A stretch of DNA of 64,000 bases from Rhodoligotrophos appendicifer (GTDB lineage: Bacteria > Pseudomonadota > Alphaproteobacteria > Rhizobiales > Im1). Every line of letters starts with the position of its first letter. The first letter of the stretch is position 1. The stretch is taken from the NCBI RefSeq assembly GCF_007474605.1, contig NZ_VHKL01000009.1, positions 62,001-126,000 of the forward strand, given 5' to 3'. Positions 34,257-41,261 of the stretch are shown piece by piece. Made by a program: the position numbers and the translations under genes. The notes beneath the pieces are model-generated. The model saw nothing but the letters and a program-made list of their open reading frames with translations, did not search any database and was not told the origin of the DNA.

Positions 34257-36611
34257 TCAGTTGCACAGGGAATAGCCGCAGGAGAGGCAGGTCGAGCAGC
34301 CTTCCTGAAACACCAGAGCGGCCGAACCACATTTCGTACACTGAGCGGGTGGCCGGCCGCCGACGGATAAGTCCGAGACACCGGCGGTCGAGTCCCCCTG
34401 GAACCCTGTGCCGCCCGGCAAGAAGCCCGTATCGATCATGTGCTTTTCGATGACGCCGCCGATGGCCGCCAACAGGCTCGGCACATAGCGGCCCTCCATC
34501 CACTGGCCACCCCGGGGATCGAACACGGCCTTCAGTTCCTCCACGACGAAGGAAACATCCCCGCCGCGGCGGAACACCGCCGAAATCATCCGCGTCAGCG
34601 CGACCGTCCAGGCGTAGTGCTCCATGTTCTTCGAGTTGATGAAAATCTCGAAGGGACGACGGCGGCCTCCAACAACGATATCATTCATGGTGATGTAGAT
34701 GGCGTGGCCGGAATCAGCCCATTTCAGCTTGTATGTGAAGCCGGGGAGGACTGCCTCCCGCTCCATGGGGCGCTTGATGTACCCGAACTCGCCATCCCCG
34801 TCCGTCGGGACGGGCGGCGCCGGCAGGGACAGGCTGGGCTGATCGGCAGGCGACGACTGCCGGGGGAGCTCCGGCTGCGCCGGCGTACCGGGCGCGGTTT
34901 CCGTCAGGCTCAGAACCGCACCGGTGATGTCGTTCGGGCGGTAGGTGGTGCAGCCCTTCAGCCCCATGTCGTAGGCATCCGCATAGACCTGCCGGAAACT
35001 CTCGAAGGTGATGTCGCGGGGGACGTTGACGGTCTTGGAGATCGAACTGTCCACATGCGCCTGCAAGGCAGCCTCCATCACCAGATGCTCGCGGGGCGAG
35101 AGGTCATGGGTGGCCACGAAATAGTCCGGCAGTGCCGTCTCCGCCCCGAACAAGGCCCGAAACATGCGGTAGGCATGGTCCGATACCTGCTCGGTGCGAT
35201 GAGTGCCGTCAGCGAGAAGGACGCGGCGCTGGTAGCTGTAGCTGAAGATGGGTTCCACACCGCTGGAGACGTTGTCGGCAAAGAGCGAAATGGTGCCAGT
35301 GGGGGCAATGGAGGTCAGGAGCGCGTTGCGAATGCCATGTTCCGCGATGCTCGCACGAATGTCCGGTGCAAGCCGTGAGATGTGGCGGCCAGCCAGATAA
35401 GGCTCGGCATCGAAGAGGGGAAAGGGCCCCTTTTCGGCGGCAAGACCTGCGCTGGCCTGGTAGGCGGCATGCTCGATGGCGGCCATCCATTGCCTCGCCT
35501 GAGCAGCGGCCTCCTCGGTGCCATAACGGAGCCGGCACATGATCAAGGCATCCGCCAAGCCCGTGACGCCGAGACCAATGCGGCGCTTCGACTTGGCCTC
35601 GCGACGTTGGGCCTCCAAAGGAAAATCGGACACCTCGATGACATTGTCCATCATGCGCACCGCGGTCGCCACCAGGTCACGCAGCTCGCGCTCGTCGATG
35701 CGGGCCTGGCCCGAGAAGGGATCAAGGACGAGCCTGGCGAGATTGACAGAGCCCAGCAGGCAAGCGCCATAGGGCGGCAGAGGCTGCTCCCCACAGGGAT
35801 TGGTCGAGCCTATGGTCTCGCAATAATGAAGATTGTTCAGGGCGTTCACCCTGTCGATGAAGATGACGCCGGGCTCGGCATAGTCGTAGGTCGCGCGCAT
35901 GATCCGGTCCCAGAGACCGCGCGCCTGCACCGTCTTGTAACGGCGGCCGTCGAATATCAGCGGCCATTCGGCGTCTTCCCTGACCGCCTCCATGAAGGCG
36001 TCGGTGACGAGAACGGAGAGGTTGAACATGCGAAGGCGAGCGGAGTCGCGCTTGGCATCGATGAAGTCCTCTATGTCCGGATGGTCGCAGCGCATGGTGG
36101 CCATCATGGCGCCCCGGCGCGATCCAGCCGACATAATCGTCCGACACATGGCGTCCCAGACGTCCATGAAGCTCAGCGGGCCGGAAGCATCCGCCCCGAC
36201 GCCCTTCACCTCCGCTCCGCGCGGTCGGAGGGTGGAGAAATCATGCCCGATCCCACCCCCCTGCTGCATGGTCAGAGCTGCTTCGCGCAGGCCATCAAAG
36301 ATCCCGCCCATATCGTCGGAAATGATCCCCATGACGAAGCAGTTGAACAGGGTCACCCGGCGACCCGTTCCGGCGCCGGCCAGGATCCGTCCCGCTGGAA
36401 GAAAGCGGTAATCGGCCATGGCACCGTGGAACCGGGCGGCGATCTCGTCGCGGCGCGATTCGGCTTCCGGCGCCGCCAATGCACGCGCCACGCGCCACCA
36501 GGTATCATCGACCGTGAGATCGACCGGGGTGCCATCCTGACGCTTGAAACGGTACTTCATGTCCCAGATTTCGTGCGCGATCGGGGACAGTTCTCGGGTC
36601 AACTCGGTCAT
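34257..36611 (-). CDS. nrdJ: Adenosylcobalamin-dependent (class II) ribonucleotide reductase
   Basis: 784 residues. The ten-stranded barrel shows C91 (F-N-C-F-V), the active-site N271-x-C273-x-E275 (NPCGEQPLP), and the finger-loop region with P-T-G-T-I-S near 455. A TSCPD domain follows at about 620-730, and a C-terminal cysteine cluster (C-T-K-C ... C-S-T-C-L-S-C ... C) provides the redox-active/zinc tail. It makes deoxynucleotides with or without oxygen, using coenzyme B12. Its cofactor is made by the PduO-type enzyme encoded at 45402-45986. No cobalamin riboswitch is seen upstream, where one would sit only if the host used it to repress B12-dependent genes' alternatives. Confidence 0.95.
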   Translation of the reverse strand: MTELTRELSPIAHEIWDMKYRFKRQDGTPVDLTVDDTWWRVARALAAPEAESRRDEIAARFHGAMADYRFLPAGRILAGAGTGRRVTLFNCFVMGIISDDMGGIFDGLREAALTMQQGGGIGHDFSTLRPRGAEVKGVGADASGPLSFMDVWDAMCRTIMSAGSRRGAMMATMRCDHPDIEDFIDAKRDSARLRMFNLSVLVTDAFMEAVREDAEWPLIFDGRRYKTVQARGLWDRIMRATYDYAEPGVIFIDRVNALNNLHYCETIGSTNPCGEQPLPPYGACLLGSVNLARLVLDPFSGQARIDERELRDLVATAVRMMDNVIEVSDFPLEAQRREAKSKRRIGLGVTGLADALIMCRLRYGTEEAAAQARQWMAAIEHAAYQASAGLAAEKGPFPLFDAEPYLAGRHISRLAPDIRASIAEHGIRNALLTSIAPTGTISLFADNVSSGVEPIFSYSYQRRVLLADGTHRTEQVSDHAYRMFRALFGAETALPDYFVATHDLSPREHLVMEAALQAHVDSSISKTVNVPRDITFESFRQVYADAYDMGLKGCTTYRPNDITGAVLSLTETAPGTPAQPELPRQSSPADQPSLSLPAPPVPTDGDGEFGYIKRPMEREAVLPGFTYKLKWADSGHAIYITMNDIVVGGRRRPFEIFINSKNMEHYAWTVALTRMISAVFRRGGDVSFVVEELKAVFDPRGGQWMEGRYVPSLLAAIGGVIEKHMIDTGFLPGGTGFQGDSTAGVSDLSVGGRPPAQCTKCGSAALVFQEGCSTCLSCGYSLCN

Positions 36612-36737
36612 GGTTTCGGCCGCCGGTTGGTTGGAAAGAGAATATAGGCCGAGGAGGGACGAGAGTCGAGGCGTTGTTCTCTATTTGTGCCATAGCCGGA
36701 GGAGTTCCCGACTCGCGGCCGTCGAGCCAGGCACGGC

Positions 36738-37475
36738 CTAACGGGCCGGCTCTCCTTGCGATTTCAGCCCTTCCGCGACAAGGCTCGCCGTAGCGTTTTC
36801 AATCCGCTCCTGAAGCACGCGGTCAAAGCTTCGTCTGTCCAATCCGGGGGGTACGGGGTCCAAGATTTCGACGATGATCGTGCCGGGATAGCGCATGAAG
36901 CGCCGGCGCGGCCAGAACAGGCCAGAGTTCAGCGCAATGGGCACACATTGCACACCAAGCTTCCTGTAGAGCGCCGCAGTGCCGGGCCGATAGGCGGCTT
37001 CGGCGCCTGGCGGGCGACGGGTCCCCTCAGGGAACACAACAATCTGGCGGCCCTGGGCGGCGGCCTTCGTGGCTCGTTCGAGCATCCGACGCAAGGCCGT
37101 GGAGCCCGCGCCGCGATCGACGGGGATCATCTGGAACTTCAGGGCGAACCAGCCGAAAAGAGGAATGAAGGTGAGCTCTCGCTTCAAGACCACAGCAGGG
37201 TCGGCGAAAAGAGGCAGGAGCGCGAAGGTCTCCCACAAGGATTGATGCTTTGAGGCGACCAGGACAGGTCCTGGAGGAAGGTTTTCCCGGCCGCGAATCT
37301 CCATGGTCGTGCCCACCACCACCCGCAAGAGGAGAAGAGAGGCTCGAGCCCAGACCTTGAGCGCAGCCATCGACCAAGCCCGGGGGGTCACATAGAAGAC
37401 GCAGCCGATGACCATGAAGGCAATCAGGTTCACGTAGAAGAGGGCGTTGAACAGGAGAGACCTGAGCGCGATCAC
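36738..37475 (-). CDS. plsC: 1-acyl-sn-glycerol-3-phosphate acyltransferase
   Basis: 245 residues from GTG 37475; the frame is open to 37547 but that would overlap the YdcF gene. An N-terminal hydrophobic segment (LLFNALFYVNLIAFMVIGCVFYV) precedes the acyltransferase domain. Block I reads K-H-Q-S-L-W-E (about 76-82), with the catalytic His, and Glu in place of the more common Asp of HX4D. Block III is F-P-E-G-T-R-R (about 148-154). The enzyme acylates lysophosphatidate at the inner membrane to make phosphatidic acid. It lies 13 bases behind the YdcF gene, the usual ftsE-ftsX-ydcF-plsC order of this group. Confidence 0.9.
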   Translation of the reverse strand: MIALRSLLFNALFYVNLIAFMVIGCVFYVTPRAWSMAALKVWARASLLLLRVVVGTTMEIRGRENLPPGPVLVASKHQSLWETFALLPLFADPAVVLKRELTFIPLFGWFALKFQMIPVDRGAGSTALRRMLERATKAAAQGRQIVVFPEGTRRPPGAEAAYRPGTAALYRKLGVQCVPIALNSGLFWPRRRFMRYPGTIIVEILDPVPPGLDRRSFDRVLQERIENATASLVAEGLKSQGEPAR

Positions 37476-37488
37476 TTCATGATTCCAC

Positions 37489-38196
37489 TCAGGGCTTGGC
37501 AGAAGGACGTGCTGCCGACGCGCGGCCAGCCGCCTCCATACGCGCATAGGCCACCAGATATTTGAAATACTCGGTGACCAGCAGTCTGAAGCCGGTCCGG
37601 TCGGACACTATGTTGCCGGGAGAAATGGTGTCGATGGGATAGGCCACCAGGGAGGCGCTGGGAAGGTATCGCTGGAACTCAACCAAACTCCGCGGCATGT
37701 GATAATCGCTGGTCACCACGATCACGCTGGCGAAGCCCTGATCCCGCACCCAAGCGGCAGCTTCGGCGGCGTTCCCCTCGGTGTTGATGGCAGCCCGCCC
37801 CAGATCTACGCAGCAATCGAATAAGCCTTTATCCGCGCCGACCTCGGTGCGGATGGCTTCACGGCTCGTGGAGAGGTTGACGCCGGTGATCAACAATCGC
37901 TTGGCGTTGCCGGAGCGCAGCAGCTTGACGGCCTGGGAGATCCGGGCGGCGCCGCCCGTGAGCACCACGATGCCGTCCGCATGCGGATCGCCCTGGGGAC
38001 GGCCCTGGGCCACCTTGTTCGCGAAAGAGAGAAGGCCTAATCCCAGGCCGATCGTCGCGACCACAAGGATGCCAAGCATCGTCATCAGGCCCCAGCGGCG
38101 CCGACGCCGCGGTGCATCAAGCGGACCCGCGACGCCAATCGATGCTGCCGTCGTATTGCCACCCGTACGCTCTTGATGACGGTGATCGCCGTTCAT
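37489..38196 (-). CDS. YdcF-family (DUF218) membrane-anchored protein
   Basis: 235 residues. A basic N-terminus (R-R-R-R-R-W) and one membrane helix (MTMLGILVVATIGLGLGLL) lead into the DUF218 domain: D-G-I-V-V-L-T-G-G at about 75, L-I-T-G-V-N, N-T-E-G-N-A-A-E-A and V-V-T-S-D-Y-H-M-P-R-S. The family includes E. coli YdcF and SanA/ElyC, which influence the cell envelope; the reaction is not established. It sits between ftsX and plsC, all on the same strand, and is likely part of a cell-division/envelope transcript. Confidence 0.87.
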   Translation of the reverse strand: MNGDHRHQERTGGNTTAASIGVAGPLDAPRRRRRWGLMTMLGILVVATIGLGLGLLSFANKVAQGRPQGDPHADGIVVLTGGAARISQAVKLLRSGNAKRLLITGVNLSTSREAIRTEVGADKGLFDCCVDLGRAAINTEGNAAEAAAWVRDQGFASVIVVTSDYHMPRSLVEFQRYLPSASLVAYPIDTISPGNIVSDRTGFRLLVTEYFKYLVAYARMEAAGRASAARPSAKP

Positions 38197-38213
38197 GGAA
38201 TGCCCATACCGGG

Positions 38214-39197
38214 TTACAGCACGCCACTCAAGATGCGCATGACGGTAAAGCGGGCGGTGACAAGGCTGATCACTGTCGCAACCACGGGCACCAGCAGAAG
38301 CAGCCCATAGCTCATCCAGCCGAGCGTCGTCGATCCGAACATCAGGGAACGGCTGGCATCGGTCAGTCCGCCGGGGACGTCACTCGGGCCCATGAAGGCA
38401 AGAACCACCACGCTGAGGACGCCCGCGGCCGTGCCAATCACTCCGGAACGGAAGGCGAGCTTTATGAAATGTCCTTCCACTTGGCGAGCGATGAATCGGT
38501 CGCGGGCCCCCACCAGGTGGAGCACCTCGACCACGCTGCGGTTGCTGTTGATGGCGGCCCGGGTCGCGAAGACGATAACGGCCGCCGTCGCCAAGGAGAT
38601 GATGGCAAGGACGCCATAGCCGATCCATCGCAAGGTATTGGCGGTGCGGCCGAGCTGCGCTTCCCACTGACGATGCGTGTCCAGGGCAGCGCCGACGACG
38701 CTGCTCTCGAGTGATTGCTTGAGGGAGGCAAGATCGGGCGGAGCGCGTTGATCGGTCTCCACGGCGATCATTCGGGGAATGGGAAGCTCGCTGATGAGCG
38801 GCATGTCGCCAAGCCAGGGCTCCAGGAGCTTGGCTGCCTGTGACTGGTCAATGACACGGATTCCGGTCACGCCAGGGGTTTGCTTGAGCAATTCGGCAGC
38901 CTTCGCCACCTCGCCCTCCAGATCGGTGCCTTCGACCGGTCTTATCTGGACAGTGATCTCCCGCGAGATATCGGCGCTCCAAACGGCGACTGCCTGGGTG
39001 ATGATGAGTACGCCGGCCAAAGCGAGGCAGGCGAGGTAACACATGAGAATGACGACCAAAGCCAAGGAACGGCCGGCGACAGTGCGCTTGGGCATGATCG
39101 AACCCGGCTGGCGATGGGCAAGCGCCGCCTCCGGAGATGCAGCCGGCCGCTGCGCCGCTGTCGGCGAGAATGTGGGCTCTCGGCGAATGGACGTCAT
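38214..39197 (-). CDS. ftsX: Cell division ABC transporter permease FtsX
   Basis: 327 residues. A cytoplasmic N-terminal tail of about 45 residues precedes the first membrane helix. A periplasmic domain (about 75-200) carries P-G-V-T-G-I-R-V-I. Three C-terminal helices with the FtsX signature N-S-N-R-S-V-V-E-V-L-H-L-V-G-A-R-D follow. FtsEX at the division site links cytokinesis to activation of peptidoglycan hydrolases. Its ATG overlaps the ftsE stop by ATGA, so the partners are translationally coupled. Confidence 0.92.
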   Translation of the reverse strand: MTSIRREPTFSPTAAQRPAASPEAALAHRQPGSIMPKRTVAGRSLALVVILMCYLACLALAGVLIITQAVAVWSADISREITVQIRPVEGTDLEGEVAKAAELLKQTPGVTGIRVIDQSQAAKLLEPWLGDMPLISELPIPRMIAVETDQRAPPDLASLKQSLESSVVGAALDTHRQWEAQLGRTANTLRWIGYGVLAIISLATAAVIVFATRAAINSNRSVVEVLHLVGARDRFIARQVEGHFIKLAFRSGVIGTAAGVLSVVVLAFMGPSDVPGGLTDASRSLMFGSTTLGWMSYGLLLLVPVVATVISLVTARFTVMRILSGVL

Positions 39198-39853
39198 GGG
39201 GATAACTCGAGATCGCCATCCGACAGCATCAGCTTCGGCGCTCTCAGCTCCTCCATCAGCGCGACATCATGGGTGGCGATCAGAATCGTCGATCCAAATC
39301 GATTGAGTTCGACGAAGAGGCGCAGCAGACGGCGGGCCAGTTCAGGATCGACATTCCCGGTCGGCTCATCCGCCAGCACAATCTCCGGCTTGCCGACAAC
39401 AGCCCTGGCGATGGCTGCCCGCTGCTGTTCGCCTCCCGAGAGAATGGCTGGATAGGCGTCCACCCGATCTCCAAGCCCAACCCAGTCCAGCAGTTCGAGC
39501 ACGTTGTCGCGATAATGCTCCACCCGCTCCCCCCGAACACGAAGCGGCAGGGCGACATTGTCGAAGGTGGTCAGATGATCGAGAAGCCTGAAGTCCTGGA
39601 ACACGACCCCGATACGACGGCGCACGTCCGGCAATTGGCGGCGGCTCATGGCGGACACGTCGCGATTGAACAGTGTGATCACGCCGCGGGTCGGCTGCAG
39701 CGACAAAAAGAGCAGGCGCAACAGCGACGTCTTCCCGGCACCGGAGGGGCCCGTGAGGAAATGGAAGGACCCGCTGGCGAGTTCGAAGCTCACGTCCCGG
39801 AGGACCTCTCGACCCTTACCGTACCGCAGCCCAACATTCTCGAAACGGATCAC
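39194..39853 (-). CDS. ftsE: Cell division ATP-binding protein FtsE
   Basis: 219 residues, GTG start with GGAGAGG upstream. A complete ABC ATPase: Walker A T-G-P-S-G-A-G-K-T-S, Q-loop V-F-Q-D-F-R, signature L-S-G-G-E-Q-Q-R, Walker B I-V-L-A-D-E-P-T-G-N-V-D and switch His in A-T-H-D-V. V-F-Q-D-F-R-L-L and the D-E-P-T-G-N-V-D sequence distinguish FtsE from general LolD-type ATPases. It is the partner of FtsX. It is divergent from the DUF3426 gene across 152 bases that include the AT-rich promoter region. Confidence 0.94.
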   Translation of the reverse strand: MIRFENVGLRYGKGREVLRDVSFELASGSFHFLTGPSGAGKTSLLRLLFLSLQPTRGVITLFNRDVSAMSRRQLPDVRRRIGVVFQDFRLLDHLTTFDNVALPLRVRGERVEHYRDNVLELLDWVGLGDRVDAYPAILSGGEQQRAAIARAVVGKPEIVLADEPTGNVDPELARRLLRLFVELNRFGSTILIATHDVALMEELRAPKLMLSDGDLELSP

Positions 39854-40005
39854 AGACGCCTCTCCGGATCACGACGCATGCCGGCAGGATTTGCCACCCT
39901 AAAAAGCACAGGAGAGTTTAACCCGCCCTTAACCATGCGCCCGCATCAATATCTCAGGTCAGAAAACGACCGGTTCAGTTCCGTATAAAGCAGTTTGCGA
40001 TTTCA

Positions 40006-40695
40006 ATGATAGTGTCCTGCCCCGCCTGCGCAACGCGTTCGGCCAGCCCGCCGACGACATGGCTGGGCCGCCGAGAGGCTATTTCCTGCCCGAGCTGCGG
40101 CCATATGTGGCTGCTGCCCCGAACCCCCGACGACGTCTCCGAAGGCCTCGAGGCAAAACTGAATTTGATCGAGCAGGCAAAACAGCGCTCACGAGAAAAG
40201 ACACAGCCGCGGAGAGCTCCGCTCCACCAGCACGCCGGAGGACGGCGGGACCGTTGGCAGTGGCTCAGCCTGGGCGCCATGGTCGCAATGCTGGGCATCG
40301 CCATCGGGCTCTGGCCGCAGCAGATCGTCATGGCGTTTCCAGCGGCCGCGAAGCTCTATGCACAGGTGGGGGTGAAGGTGAACCTCGCCGGATTCACCAT
40401 CGATCACGTCGTGCCCCGACTGGAGTATGCAGAGGGCGAGCCGGTGCTGGTCATCTCAGGCGTCGTCAATAACGTATCCGGCCGACAACGGGCCGTTCCC
40501 AAGCTGCAGCTCGTCCTGCTGGACGATGCCGAGCAGGAGATCTACGCCTGGTCGATCGTGATGGCGGAGAGCCCCGTGGCAGCTCACGAAGCACTCAGTT
40601 TCGAAACCCGCGTGCCGGCCCCTCCGGAAAAAGCGGAGGCCGTCGAGATTCGCTTTGTGCGAAGCGATGAAATCACGGCATCTGTTTCACCATGA
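40006..40695 (+). CDS. MJ0042 zinc-ribbon / DUF3426 membrane protein
   Basis: 229 residues. An N-terminal zinc ribbon of the MJ0042 type (C-P-A-C ... C-P-S-C-G-H-M-W) occupies the first ~35 residues. A charged linker, one membrane helix (LSLGAMVAMLGIAIGLWPQQIV) and a C-terminal DUF3426 beta-sandwich outside the membrane (about 120-225: V-I-S-G-V-V-N-N-V-S-G) follow. The topology suggests a sensor-like protein with an inside zinc ribbon and an outside domain; no role is known. The stop overlaps the hpt start by ATGA, as in many Hyphomicrobiales. Confidence 0.88.
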   Translation: MIVSCPACATRSASPPTTWLGRREAISCPSCGHMWLLPRTPDDVSEGLEAKLNLIEQAKQRSREKTQPRRAPLHQHAGGRRDRWQWLSLGAMVAMLGIAIGLWPQQIVMAFPAAAKLYAQVGVKVNLAGFTIDHVVPRLEYAEGEPVLVISGVVNNVSGRQRAVPKLQLVLLDDAEQEIYAWSIVMAESPVAAHEALSFETRVPAPPEKAEAVEIRFVRSDEITASVSP

Positions 40696-41261
40696 CAAGC
40701 ATCACCATCGGTCCTCACCACATCGACGTCCTCTACGACGAAGCGACCATCGCGGAGCGCATCGACTCGCTCGCCGCCGAGATCGCCGGCATGGACCTCA
40801 CACGACTGCTGGTCGTGCCGATATTGAAGGGCAGTTTCATGTTCGCCGCGGACCTCATCCGCGCGATGCACAAAGCCGGACTGCGGCCGGAGGTCGACTT
40901 TCTCATGCTCTCGAGCTACCGGACCAACACCGTGTCTTCCGGGGCCGTCAACATCCTGCGAGACATCGAGACCGATGTGAGCGGCCGGGGCATTCTCCTC
41001 GTCGACGACATACTGGAGTCAGGGCGAACGCTCGCCTTTGCCAAGGACCTGATCATGGCCCGAGGCGCAGAGGAAGTTCGCACCGCCGTGTTGCTGGAGA
41101 AACCCATGCACAGGGCGGTCGCCATCGACGCAGACGCCGTCGGCTTCAACTGTCCGGACTGCTTCGTCATCGGCTATGGCATGGACATGGCGCATCATTT
41201 TCGAGAACTTCCCTTCGTGGGCGTTCTCCGGGACCCGGCCCCCACCTCGCCGGATCAATAG
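40692..41261 (+). CDS. hpt: Hypoxanthine phosphoribosyltransferase
   Basis: 189 residues, typical length. The PRPP-binding loop I-L-L-V-D-D-I-L-E-S-G-R-T covers residues 101-113. The PPi loop (L-K-G-S near 46) and the purine-contact region with C-P-D-C-F-V-I-G-Y-G-M-D follow. It converts hypoxanthine (and usually guanine) with PRPP to the nucleotide for purine salvage. It is translationally coupled to the DUF3426 gene before it. The 3' end overlaps by seven bases the 3' end of the TIGR02302 gene, which is on the other strand. Confidence 0.94.
   Translation: MTSITIGPHHIDVLYDEATIAERIDSLAAEIAGMDLTRLLVVPILKGSFMFAADLIRAMHKAGLRPEVDFLMLSSYRTNTVSSGAVNILRDIETDVSGRGILLVDDILESGRTLAFAKDLIMARGAEEVRTAVLLEKPMHRAVAIDADAVGFNCPDCFVIGYGMDMAHHFRELPFVGVLRDPAPTSPDQ

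Noticed and set aside
36612-36737. Cobalamin riboswitch before nrdJ or near pduO
   Set aside because: The gaps (126 and 115 bases) are too short and lack the conserved B12-box GCCACTG; nothing supports a riboswitch.
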